Positions 50,710 to 63,300 of a stretch of 64,000 bases of DNA are shown in pieces; within the stretch, counting starts at the first letter, position 1; each line of letters starts with the position of its first letter. Origin of the DNA: Datnioides undecimradiatus (taxonomy: Eukaryota > Chordata > Actinopteri > Lobotiformes > Datnioididae); assembly GCA_008933995.1 (NCBI GenBank), contig WARS01000033.1, positions 8,136,287 through 8,200,286 on the forward strand. The letters run 5' to 3'. The notes below the pieces were generated by a model that saw only the letters and a list, made by a program, of their open reading frames with translations, was not told where the DNA came from and ran no database searches. The position numbers and the translations under genes were made by a program.

Positions 50710-53700
50710 ATCACTTCAGGGAAAAAATGAATGCTGTCAGTGTTTTCTTTGTTTTCTATTATTATTCATTCCTTTTGAGTGTAAAACAAGGGTTTGGTTG
50801 TTGCATTTTTATAAGAGGTTTTGCAGCCTTGGAGCTACATTGTGTAAAATGTGTCTCACTCTTGGACCGGGGCTCATTAAGAAGAGCTAGTATTCTTGTC
50901 ATGTGGGGACCAGCGCCTCATTTCTAAGTCAGGAAGCCCCAGAATGTTGAGCGGGAAGCATTCCAGGGCTTGAAGTAGGAGAGTCCCAGGACCTGTGTTC
51001 ACTACTTCAACTAGAAAAACAATGTGCCAGAGGAACACAGTCCCCGTCATGCACTTAGCTTAATACAGAACCTTTCTTTATAGCATTGATGAGCTGCCCA
51101 TTTGTCCACATTAAGTGCACGGCTTGCAAGACCCCTGTCTTGTGATGTTAATTTTAGATGTCTATGTGCTTTTGCTTAAAGTCAGAGAATGGAATTTTTT
51201 CTTAATGGACAATGAGCTATGGTTGAGGGCATTCAGTGAAAAGGGGACTCTTTCCATGTCTGGATGTAGACGCTCTATGTATCTCGACTGTGTTTGATCA
51301 TTAGCACATAAGCTGTGAACTTAATTGACTTAATCATTGTTGCACAGATACCATATTATTTAATAATGTGTGAACCTCAGTAATCTAACATGAGCGATTA
51401 AGCAATTTTAGGCCTCTCTCACAAACAGTTCCCACTCTTAATTCTCTCTCACATCTTCAGCATAGCATGATATAGCACTACACCTTTTACTCGCAGATGC
51501 TTGCAGTTTGGAGTTTTGAGAAAGCATTCTTTTTTTTTTACTAGGGGAGATAAAGAGAGTGACTAGAGAAAACTCTGTAATCATTAAAATGGCATTCAGT
51601 GCAGTGGGGGTGGGCATGGTCCACAGTCAGCTGCAGGGAGGGAGAGACAGAGAGGTGCAGAGGGCTCAGGAGAGCAGCAGGTGAGCTGATTGTCACAGCT
51701 GGTGCTTGTTGACTAATCACTCTTTGCTCGTCTTATGCAGCAGCGTGCTGGACCTCAGACGACAGCCACACACACAAGAGACAGACGGCCACACCGGACT
51801 GTCGGATTTGAGTTGACGTGACAGTGTGTATTTATGTTAAAAATGTGTGTGAGCAGCATGTAAATAATAGGGCATTGCCTGTGAACAGACTGCCGTGCCA
51901 GCACTGTTTGCTGTGAGAAGTCACAGAGCAGATAGACATGCTACAAATGCATATGTTTTCTGAACATTGCACGGTCTATCATTCAAGGTCAGGGGGCGAA
52001 AGTAGGGCTGCTACGGTCCGGTACTCGGTAACACTGAAATATTTAGTGCCAGTGTGCAGTACCTCAAAGAGGGGACAGCAGCTGCCTGCCAAAACCCCCG
52101 TACAACATGTCACAATCGCATCTCTAAAAAGAAACTCCATCTGCTAATGTTGGATTAAAATAAACAACAATTAGTTTCCTTATAAATTGCACAGACATGT
52201 AAGTTTTTAATCCATGCTGTAGGGGACCGTGCTGCCTTTCAAAAACTGGTCATTCACCAACATCAACTACTGCTCCTGTGCATCTTTACTTCCTTAACAC
52301 GGTGCTGGGGAGAGGGTGTTTGATTTATTCTTCCCGCACCTTTGAATATTTTCTGACCAAACCACGAACTGTTAAGTGTCATAAATGCTTCCACCAAAAT
52401 CCCAAACATTTTTGTGGGTGGCTGACACATAACCAGCTGATTTTCATACTTTGTTTCACAGAAAAAATCAGGCATTCATGTTCAATCCTAAAACAAAACC
52501 AATTGTTAGAATTTTCAAAGCTTTCTTTTAAGACTCATAAAATCTTCTGTGGCATGTGCATTGAAATCCAATGATTAGTGGATTAAGGTGCGATTAAGGT
52601 TGGGATGATTGTAGCAGCAAGAACTTCAAGGTCAGGGTTCATTGAGAAAGGTGGACTTCAGGAAGGTAATGACAACAGGTTATGTTAAATGAACTATCAA
52701 CCACGCCAAAAAGCTGCCAACAGTCTACATGATCTCATGCAGTCCTGTTCAAGTAAAAGCAATTGGCCTGAGGGTGGTGTCAGAATAAAGGTGTATAAAT
52801 GTCTGAAGGGTGTATAGTGTTGTGAAGATAAAAGTGTTTGTAGATTTAAATGACAGTGAGAATACTTGTGTTCTGTAAGCAGAGAGGTCTTCATGTTAGG
52901 CTGATTAAGTATTAAGTGTTAGGCAAGCAAACAAGTGAAAATGGTGCTAGAGAGATGGAATTATTGCAGTTTACTTTTTCTGAACATTTAGACATTAAGT
53001 ATTTAATATGTGTTTTAACATTCAATGTCAGTGTGTTACCATTACAGTTGTTTGTTAGCTTGCTAGGATTTGCTAGTTCGCACAGTGTAGAACTGATGAG
53101 AATGCCACTGACTTTGAAGGTATTATAATAAAAAGTAGATTTTAACCTGATGATTGTGCCTGATGAAAAGCCAGAAAATCACAATTATTCACAATGAATA
53201 TCTTAACCCAGTTACATGGTAATCCAGAAAAAAAAATCATTGAGTGTTTCAGAATGGACAGAAGTGGTGGATCGACAACTGACATTGCTGTCACTGAAGC
53301 CATACTGCTGAAGATGTTAAGTAGGTAATTCACAGTGTGGGGCATTCAGCACACACACCTTTGAAAATCATTTTCATTGTTTTCTACCAGAGGACTACCC
53401 TACTGCAGCCTATTCAAAGATCAAACTGGTCTTATAGGTGTGCAAAGACTGCTGAACAGCACTGGCCAACATACCGCTGCATATTAACTCAAAGGCAACA
53501 AACTGCCTTGTATAAGCCTGCGAATGTACACTCATTAGGCACATCATGCTCAGTCATAGCGGCCACCGAGCGTTGTGGGTAAGACTTCAGTCAGTGTATG
53601 GCTTTGTTGTATCAAAATCTGTGTGTTGTCAATTATTGTATGGTTGCTTTTCACACATTATCTCAGTGAACACTGGCAAGAAGTGACATTGAGTATGAAA

Positions 53701-53765
53701 TGGTTACACAAAAATGGCACTCAGAGTTAATTGGATCTTGCCGTTGTTTTTTCTTTATAAAATTA

Positions 53766-53784
53766 ATATATATATATATATATA
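53766..53784. repeat. Short (AT)n tract
   Basis: About nine AT units in an AT-rich context. Confidence 0.9.
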
Positions 53785-56700
53785 ATGCAATATTACATTC
53801 AGTTCAACAGTAGATCCAGTCATGTGTAAATGTGATGATATAGTCCAATAAACCAAACAACAAATGGATCATATAATACAGTGAGAGTAATACTGAATAA
53901 TAATATGAATGTTATTATGATACAGTAAAATAATAATACTTTAGGGGACTTAAATGCCTTCGAGCGAAGAAAGGAGTCATCCAACAACACATCATTTGTT
54001 TGCTGCTGTCAATTTTCACCTTTGTCGTCTTTGAGGGGGAAGGAGTTACCTATTCAGCAGTCATGTAAATGTGACTGCTGTCTTACTGTGTATGCTGTCA
54101 CAATATTTACCATCGCAGTGTACACATGCCCTCTAACGGGACTTTAAAGGCTTGAACACTCATCCACACATATATAAACACAGGCCCTTGCATGCCCTGG
54201 TCTCTTGAGAATGCATTGTATGTTCTTGGATATGGGTATTGTGCATGGCCTATTGCTCCTGCTGGCCTTACTAGCGGTGCTTAGCACAGGCTGAGGCAGA
54301 GGGATGTGCATGGCTGAGAACAATGCGCACTGGAAAATGGGGGCAACGGGCAGACTAATGGAGAACAACTCGCAACTCATAGGTCACACGGACCAGAGTT
54401 CAAAATAGACCTTAAGAGAGACCTCGACACACCCAGCGCATACAGTAGTTGCAAGGTGCCGACCACAATCTCCTCCACAGAAAGCTTGTCAAATGCCATC
54501 GCCCAGCCCCTCAGACAGCATAAGAGACCAAAAGCTGCTGTGTGTTGTGGTGCACCAGTTCAATGCACAGTAGATGCTGTGGGAAGCACAAGGTGTAATT
54601 GTGTTTCATGGATCATCCTGGAACTCCCGATGCTTTTAGATATAAAGGATGAGTTCTGCTTCTGCATGATACAGCTCAGGTCCAGTCTTATGAGTATGTG
54701 ACTTGGAATGACCAAGAGAGCAAAGGTCTCTCACCCTCTTAAGTGAGGTTAAGGCAAGCAGTAGCCGTGTCTTAATGGACAGCAGCTTGAGAGGGATTCA
54801 ATAGATGGGTTCAAAAGACCTGGTCCCTAGTGAGTGCCTTGAGGACCACAGCACAGGCAGGTGTCTCGAAACACCGACACATGCATCAGTATAAGTAGAT
54901 TTCAACCCCTGACAGAGTATTTGGTCACACAAGTTTTACAGTGAACAATTACTGATATCATGTAGCAGCAGTTGAAATATAATGCCACTGATTAAAGCCT
55001 TAAAGATTAGGTAATAGAATCAGTTGCACATCTTAAAAACAGATGCCTCATTCGCAGCTGCGTGACACACACCAGGAGACAACATTGCATTTTATGAGGG
55101 ACTTATCACCAGCCAACAAGGATATTTGGCTTTGTCCAGGTCAACTAGGTTAAAATGGCAATTTACTTGTTTCATTTTATATGTACGCAGAATTCAGATG
55201 TAACAAACAGCACCCAGACAGTGCCAACACATAAATCGTTCAGTTTCTGAATGACTCTTATTAAAGTGACTATATGCAATGTTTTTACTTCAAACAGTCA
55301 TTACCAATGTAAAATTGTGCATAGACATAGGCATATTGTGGCCCGTTTTTGATGTATTCTCATTACTATGCCAACTGAAAACAATGTTATATATGAGACC
55401 AATTAAATTTAAGAATTTAGCAAAATTCAGTTATTAAATAAAATCCACCAACATATCAACACATATACTAGTAAAACATTGCGCCTTAAAGCCATGATGT
55501 CCAAACAAACAGCAGTAATAACAGTAAATATGAACACTTGCTGCTAGTGCAAACAACTGATATTCATCTATAAATACACAACTGCTTTCCTCAGTAAAGA
55601 CTTGCTACTGACCAGAAATCAGGACAAAAGTAAGATTATTACACGAAAATGAGCAAAAATAAATGAAACACCTATGGACAAGGCAGAGGGTGCAATAAAC
55701 CACCTGCCAGTTTAATAACAGAATGAAAGATCATCAAGGCAGATAACACAGAGATATAACAATATAAACTCTACTGCAGCTACAGCTGACTAACACATGT
55801 AAAAGCTTAAAGAGCACACTGCTACATTTCTAGAAATTGCACTGGGTGTTTTCCCTTTTGCTTTCAGTGCCTTTCCAACTATTTTTTTTACACCCTGCTG
55901 GAGGTGTTTGGCTGAATTTTGACCTTTTTAAATCCTTCCTGCTTTTAAGTCTTAAATCTGTTTGCCTTCATTTACTTGCAGCCAATTCAGTGACAGCAGG
56001 TCACAATTCTCTGGGTTGGTGCAAAGCTAACATTACCAGTGATTTACACACCTGGTAATGCTAGCTAGCTATAGTCAGTTATTTGTCAGAAGTCTGGTTG
56101 CCCCTGCAAGCAGTCCCTACTCTGTGGCATACTTCGATTGACTCCTGATTGGTTAATTTATGCATTTAGAGTGGAACGCCTCTAGAAACAATTGATTTAT
56201 TTCATATGTGGATGCCATTTAACAAAAAAAGAAGTGTAATAAGTGGCATAATATGTATTTTTATATGACTTTTAACTTTCCTAGAAGGATAAGTAAATTT
56301 CTCTTTCCTTTGCCACTCAAAAAAATCCACATAAGAGCATATGGTAGAAATTTAGAGATTATTAAACTTAAATGTAAGTTCTGCTCATCAGCTTCCTTTT
56401 TTAGCAGGCTGGTACTCTGAGTATTGGGAGACCAGACAAACAGAGGTGAGCTCCATCATGGCAGCACCCTGTCACTGATTGAAAACAGAAGTTCAACAGG
56501 GCGCGCCTTCCTACAGAAAATACATTCCCGCAAGCATGTCAGTTTCCAACGAGGTCACGATCTTGGATCACATTAGAAGAAAACACCACTACCCATCATA
56601 GCCAAAGCCCAATGTTTCAAATGCAAGGAACTGTTTTGGCTCTAAAAATTGACATAGTGACCAGTTCCCACATGAAATAAGTGAAAGATGCAAAGTCAAC

Positions 56701-57045
56701 ACACAGCAAGGAAATGTGTAAATGGACTGTAGTGGACAAATTATACATTGAAGGAGAGCTTCACTGTGACCCCAATACAACACCCTGGCTATTCTAACAC
56801 ATTACATTACACCTACCCATCAGTGACTGTAATAACATGATATGAACCTCCTCCCCCGTGCCCTCGTTTCTCAAACACATGCAAATAAGTGACTCCTATG
56901 TAAACAGCCAACCCTCAAATATATGTAATCTCTCTTAGTCTCTCTTAGTTTGCATTTGTTTTCTGTTGTCGGTATTCTGACTATTGTTTTTAAACTGATA
57001 GTATGATAAGTGATGACAGCATGATAAAATCCAAGATTTCAGTTT

Positions 57046-57106
57046 CTCACTCACTCACTCACTCACACACACTCACTCACTCACTCACTCACACACACAA
57101 CACACA
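57046..57106. repeat. (TCAC)n / (CA)n compound microsatellite
   Basis: Two blocks of TCAC tetranucleotides separated and followed by CA runs. It lies just left of the first recognisable L1 endonuclease sequence. Confidence 0.95.
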
Positions 57107-57224
57107 AGCTTGCATTTCACACGCAAACACACATTACCCACAAGGACACATCAACCCAAGAACCCACAATCATTTACCCACGTAAACCATTACTGACCCA
57201 GACTGCAGATTCTTTAAAATTAAC

Positions 57225-59390
57225 ACATCCATCACAATGTAGATCTTACTATAGCAAATATCTATCGACCTAACACGGAAGACATTTTACATGTCCTTTT
57301 CACAGATTAGAAAATTCTCTTTGAAAGAGATTTTAAAACACCTCTTAACCAAACAATGCACCACTCCACACAACAAGCAGGAAACGGCATCCACTGAGAC
57401 AATAAAACAGTATATGGAGGCGTTAAACTTAGTGACAGTTGGCATATAAATAATCCAACAGTAAATGAATATTCATATGTTTCACTGTTACATCACTCAC
57501 TCTCCGGCATTGGCTTTTCCTTACTAGTAACTCAATTATACAGGACATAACTGATACATCAATCCATTCAATTATAATAAGTGACCATGCCCCTTTCTCC
57601 TTAGTTCTCCGCAGTAAGCAGTTTTATAAAGAACCTTCCAGATGGTGCTTTAATGTTTCACTCCTCAGAGATCCAGACTTTGACAGTTTCTTAAGGAGAG
57701 AGTAGGTATCCTTCATGGCCACGGATCATTTTCTGAACAGCTCACCAATTATTCTAGGAAACTCGAAACTATTATTAAGGGGTAAAATGATCTCATACTC
57801 ATCATATAAGAAGGAAAATAAACTAAAAAACAACCTGAAACTACAAATTAAGGACTTACAAAATAATTTAAAACTCTGAAAAATTGAAATCTTAATCTGA
57901 GAAAGTATAATTTATAATTGCAAAAAATAACGTATACATTTTTACTTATCTACAGCAACTAGGATACATCAAGGAAATCTTGATGGAAGGGAATCTAGGA
58001 ATACTAAAAGACATTACAGTAATATTAAAGCCTCAGAACTTTGTCAATAATACACATCAAAGGTATCCACAGACACAAAATCATTCAATGGGTAACATGT
58101 CTAACAAGGAAATAGCAGTGGCTACATACAGAAAAAAAAACCTTTAATCAAGTTCATCTTATTTTTTTTGCAAAATATTTGTGTTTAGATGGTCATTTGC
58201 TTTTTACACCATTCACAGACCACACTCACAGCTAAAAAAAAAAAAATCTAATTTCTCACTGCACAGGTGAACAGGACAAGAATTCCCAGTCTCTCCTGTC
58301 TTCACTAACTTTATGAACCCCTTGCACAGCTGTCCAGAGCAGTAAGGTTAAACAAGCTACCAACATAGAATAAGTCTATATGCAGATGACATCTTACTTT
58401 ATTTACAGAAACCAAATATGCCCCATAAGAATCCTTTACAGTTTTCAATAAATTCTCAGTTACTTCTCAAACTTTTTCAACATCTGGTCCAAGTCAACAG
58501 TGTCATCACCTTCTAAAGAGTTGAATCTGTCAGCGTAACAACCATCTATCCCTAAGCAAAAGAATTGCTCCATGTCTACCCAGCTATTTCCTGGCTAACC
58601 AATTACAAATCATACATAAATGGATCCACTGCAATGGAGAATGTCACTGCTGGTTAGATGCAATATAACAGTGTAAAGAACTTTATCTACCAATTGCCAT
58701 TCAGTAACACCTTCAAAAAAGCAGCCAATACTACAAAAGCTAAGAGTACAGCTCACTATGGAACAACCTGGAATTCCTTCACGTAAAAATAACCATTTAA
58801 CTACAAAGCTTAAACTTCATTCAAAATTTGTCTCTCATCGCATTGGAAGCACAAGCATCATAGGAATAATTTCTCTGATACCTACAACTCAAATCAGTCA
58901 AGGTATATACAATTATCCCCAACTGTATGTCAGAAGTGCAGTTGCTAAGAAACAAACTTAGCAACTGTACTGATAAGACATTATCACCCCTATTTAAAAT
59001 GGGAAAAGATTTATTTATATCACTCAATCTTGGCTCATGGACAAAAATGTTTCCAAATAAACACAACCACTAACTAATTCTGAAATAAAGTAAATCAGAA
59101 AACAAAATCAGAGTTGGAAAAAACCCAAAATACACTAAAACCAAATGGGTCTCTCAACTTTAAGTCGCTGCCCTCTCTACACCCCCCTGGCACTTTAGGT
59201 GATTACACTGTGCAAGCTGCCACTGCCCACCTGTACAACACATTAGGAAGGAAATCACTGATAAATTGTCCCTGACCTTGTTCTGCCGGATGCACCAGTT
59301 CCATTCCTTTGTTTACTAGGTGACCTTATCTTCAGGTTGACCCTGTCACAAAGAATACTATCCTCTTAAACTTTACAATTATTAAAAATG
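57225..59390 (+). mobile_element. Degenerate L1-type non-LTR retrotransposon (endonuclease plus reverse transcriptase)
   Basis: The stretch reads as a decayed L1-like ORF2 with many stops and frameshifts. In order: TIANIYRPNTED (about 57252, AP-endonuclease block), NNPTVNEYSYVS (about 57450), SIHSIIISDHAPFSLVLRS (about 57560-57615, the conserved ISDHAP endonuclease motif), SRWCFNVSLLRD, LLRGKMISYSSYKKE (about 57770), then a poorly preserved stretch. A GxRQ...SP-like block follows near 58270, then ISLYADDILLYLQKPN with YADD at 58379-58390, the catalytic core of reverse transcriptase. Later KMGKDLFISLNLGSW resembles the L1 C-terminal region. The early N-terminal endonuclease part is missing; a CACT/CA microsatellite abuts the left side. 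It is inactive. Confidence 0.78.
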
Positions 59391-59533
59391 TAACATCTTA
59401 CAATTGATAAACGTTTTTATAGAATACCGCTCAAAAAAGTCATTCCCAATGACAAAACACAAGAGTTTCAGGAGGAAGTCAATCTTCACTTGTGCACAGC
59501 TCAGCAAAACACCACAGTGTACATTTTTAAAGT

Positions 59534-59559
59534 CTATTATTATTATTATTATTATTATC
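59534..59559. repeat. (ATT)n microsatellite
   Basis: About eight ATT units, between the L1 body and the mariner relic. Confidence 0.95.
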
Positions 59560-59589
59560 ATTATGTCATCACACCACAGTTCAGGTTGT

Positions 59590-59835
59590 TTGTGCCAAAT
59601 GTTTCACTTAGAATGGTGCAGTTGAAGTTGGCGGTGATGATGGAACGATGAAGACGAATTCCTGGCGAAGAAAGCTGTGAGTGTCAAAGGAAACAACAAA
59701 CAAGCTTTAGGTTGCACACCTGACCCGATACACCACCTTCCATCTTGGAGACAGCAGACTTCCACTGTGCAGACTGCTTTTTGGTGTCTGGGTCGATCAT
59801 CTGTGATGATCCTTCATACCAAGCTTAAGTTTACA
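59590..59835 (-). mobile_element. Second mariner-like transposase relic (minus strand)
   Basis: Minus-strand reading gives RIIT, a short deletion, then DPDTKKQSAQWKSA (about 59795-59750), matching the mariner block TGDE...YDP.TK.QS.QWKS. After an out-of-frame part come pieces resembling FFD..GIVHQEFV (the reading RQEFV near 59650). Several frameshifts separate these pieces, and no downstream HDNA or SPDLA block is seen, so the copy is dead. It sits inside what looks like an L1-type element. A sequence resembling a Tc1/mariner terminal repeat end (CCCAAATTTTTGACTGCACT, about 59927-59946) lies to the right and may be one border. Confidence 0.6.
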
Positions 59836-59959
59836 CCTATTTTGATGCTTTTGTTTGCATAATTGGAAATCCTAGCGGTCCCAAAAAAGCATTACAGTGC
59901 AGTCCTGCATTCAGAGACACCAGAAAGTTCCCAAATTTTTGACTGCACTTTGTATACAA

Positions 59960-60357
59960 ATATACTTCTTTATTCCCTCTCATTTAATCTCTTCTAAAAC
60001 TCAAATTTTTTATCAATGCTTCATCCTTTTTAATTGTAATTTCCCCATCTATTCTCCAATGGTGTTAATTTATATATTTTGTCCCGCTGACTACTGCCGC
60101 TTAGTTACTACATTCTCTGCCTATACCTAGACACCAACAATCACGACATACTTGTTACAACACAATCTGCTCCCCTTTATACAGGATCCTGTCGCCTCAC
60201 GCTTTAACTATACAATACATATGTCTAAAATTGTTTGTTATAGTCTCTGAATGTACGTTTTGTCATGACATCTCTGTCTGAACGCCCACACCGTTATGTT
60301 CTGTCTTGTTCACTTATGTTTTGTCATGTTGCACTTGTAATAATAATGATAACAAAA
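59960..60357 (+). mobile_element. Possible 3' end of the same L1-type element
   Basis: After the mariner relic, C/T-rich sequence leads into a segment with repeated GTTTTGTCATG / TTATGTTCTGTC words, ending in GTAATAATAATGATAACAAA and a short A run at 60352-60357. Fish L1-type elements often end in such a T-rich tail and short A-rich repeat. Linkage to the reverse-transcriptase part rests on position and orientation only. Confidence 0.35.
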
Positions 60358-63300
60358 AAGTTCAGCTCACCTAATTAGTTTCTCTCTATCACTCCACGCA
60401 GCAGGGTGTAGGAGCAAGAGTTTCAAGAGCTTGAAGAGACACAGTTGTTCCGCTCCAAGGTTCTTTTTCAATACTCTCCTTGCAAAAGGAACTTGCATGA
60501 GTAACTTTACTGACTTTATCAGCCCTGGTGCCATGCTTAACTTGCTGCTAATTTTAGCCTCCCTTGCTTCCTAAGGAGTGAGAGGAAGCCAATATTATCA
60601 ATAGCCTGTAACCTTAAAGCTGGACGTGGGGCAGTCAGCTCACTGTGCAGTGATAGAAACAGCAAAAAATGTTCAAGCGTTTGACACTGCATACTATGAA
60701 CACAAGCACACTAAGTGGTAGACAAGGGATGCTGCTGTGTACCTTCTACAAGCCAAGTGTTGAAATAAAGTCAAACATAGTATAGTATGCTTGTAAGTGC
60801 GGAACTACTTTCCCAGATAGTTTATTGTTACAGCACCCATGTTTAAAAGGATTTTGGCTGAACTAAGCTTTTTTTTTTTTTTTTAACACCATTAACAGAT
60901 ATTTTGTGATCTTAGCAACACTGCTTAAATTATTACTCACACGTTTGAGCATTTCTAATCTCCACTGAATTTTAACTCAAGGTAAGGGGCTCCATTTTCT
61001 AATTTATTGGTCTATTAGACTTGCTCTGCATTTCACTTCACTGTTGTAGTGAAAGATGACATAACTGGCACCTTCAAGACCTATTTGCTGCTGGAAATTT
61101 CTCCTGTGGCAGGCGCTGGGCTTCTCAAATTTGCCGTGTAGTGCTGGCTTTCTATCTATCAATTATTAATGTGTCTATGTTCTGCTGGAGACCCTCTTAC
61201 TTGAGGGATGTGCTGTCTCAGTATTATGGTTATTATCTGCTTTTTGACTCATGGAAGTGTTTTGCTATTCAGGAGAGTCACCTAGAATTGGGCGAGGGAG
61301 ACCTGAGACCATGAGGTAATTGACAACGCAATAAAGATGAGGCCAGGAAGGAAACGAACTGAAGGTGTTAAACTGAGTCAATAATTCCATACATATCTCA
61401 TGAGCAGTCTGACTTATAATTCAGTGGTACAGATCAAATTCCTTATTAGGCTGACATCAACTGTGGTAATGTGAGCTTGTTTAAAAGTTAGTAAGTCTGA
61501 ATATCAAACACTTTTAATAAGTCTACCACCTACCTACTGCCAACGTTAAGACTGGAGACTGATCTGACATTATATTTCAGATTTTCTCTGAAAAAAGATA
61601 TGGTACTCTGGCAACAATTAACTTATGCTATCTTGGGTGTATGGTACAGTATAGTGAAAACAGTACATACTGCAGCCAGCTCTGACACAAGCACAGCACA
61701 TGAGAGGATACTATCTCATGATGATAAACCATCTCCCTTACTCATTGGGTCCTCCGCAGATAAAGAAAAGTGTTCATTGTTTGTCTAAATAGCTTTTAGA
61801 AACCAGTGCATGCCGCCAGCAATGAGAAGCTGGTGGCATGGTGAAAAGAGATGGTGGATGTCAGGCAGGATAATCATACTTGACTGCAGTGTTGGAAAAT
61901 TAAGTTAAAACATAATTAAAAGTAAACCTTTAAAACAAGACCTATGAAGAAATGACATTTGTCATCACCAAATGAACACAAACTGAAAAGTGATTGACAC
62001 ATGAAGGGACCGATGCAGTAATTACTGTTTTAATGCAAAACTCATTTGAAAATAACCAGAGAATGTGGCACCTAGCTCCTGATTGGTTAAACATTCCCCT
62101 CTGCTGCCCCCAAAACAGCTGTTATCAATCAGAAGTTGATTGCCACATGACCTGTTGTACTACCATTAATTAAAAAAAAGCGTCTTGCAGTCAATAACTT
62201 TCTGTTCTTGTCAGTAATTTTATCTCACATTATTGGTTCTTGGAAGAAGAAAATCTATGGATTAAAGTCATCTAAAGTCCACTGAGAAACAGGCAGGAAT
62301 CGATAGACTTCTAGAACTAGAACAAAATAGACTTCAACTTTTTGTTGACTTATACTAACAAAAATGTATTTTCATTTTTAATTTCCTTTTGGTCAAATGT
62401 GAGTACTCTGTGCCTTCAACATACTGTAGCTGAGGCAGCATTCTTACATATTTATTATAAAAGACACTGACTTCCACTTATGATGAAGGTCTTAGGACTT
62501 GTTAGTCCATATTAAGCTCATATTGACTTTTCCCAACAGTGGATAGATCCTGACTTGTATTATGCTCTGAGTGTCTTTCCCGGCTTAACTTGACAGCTCT
62601 CTGTACAGTCATTATCATGGCATACAAGGTCATAATGCTCCTATGGTAAAGAAGCCTTCCCTGAATCATTGGGGATTTTGAGATGCTCCCGTTAGCGAGT
62701 TTTTTGCTTTATTTCACCCATTACTGACCGCTAGGCTAATGCAACACATTGGCGATGGGCTGCCTCTCTTTCTCTTTTCCTGCTGGGCATAGTGTGTCCT
62801 ACTTGGAATACATGACACACATGGATGCAGACCATTGGCAAAAAAGAAAAATAGAGCAATTTCTTTATAAATGATATTTGAAAATAACCAAACCTGAACA
62901 CGACCCGAGGCTGGAGTGCACTAAAACCCCCAAAACCTGATACTGCATCGGTATTTATACTGCAGGGGGTAATGATGATCCATTGTGGGCATCTGTGGTT
63001 GAAACAGTGCAAATGGACACCTTCTGGATATCAGAGAAATTGCACTGATAAACATCTGCAAGATAAACAAAGCAAAAAAGCGGCAGGCTCATTTCTTTGT
63101 TCAAACCTTAAGACAGAAAGCTTTCAAAGCTCTCTCCCTGTAGACTTACTTTTAAGCTGGTGCTCTATTGTACACCAGCAATGGCCTGTCTAATCCCAAT
63201 GTTTGGAGCAAAATTGTTCCTCTGGTGGATTGTAGAGGAATCTACAGGTTTGCATACATTTTTCAGCTCTGCAGCATTTCCAAGAATATATCTATTACCG

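Larger units (their letters stand above)
47207..50725 (+). other. Probable 3' UTR and 3' flank of the protocadherin gene
   Basis: Non-coding sequence follows the stop codon. A proximal AATAAA occurs near 47489. A stronger poly(A) signal at 50704 has a GT/T-rich element just downstream. The 450 bases before it are AT-rich and UTR-like. A 3.5-kb 3' UTR would be normal for this family, but transcription to this point is inferred. A splice-acceptor-like sequence at 49783-49799 means part of the stretch could instead be intron leading to an alternative last exon. The open frame at 48474-48800 shows no protein features. Confidence 0.4.
50726..57224. other. Gene-free stretch, AT-rich with simple repeats
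   Basis: No exon-like open frame or recognised domain. Present are a short AT tract at 53766, a purine/pyrimidine-rich patch near 51600-51790 that recalls the promoter part of a retroelement but has no partner, and the CACT/CA microsatellite at 57046. The part at 54100-54900 has repeat-like texture but I could not assign it to a family. Confidence 0.55.
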
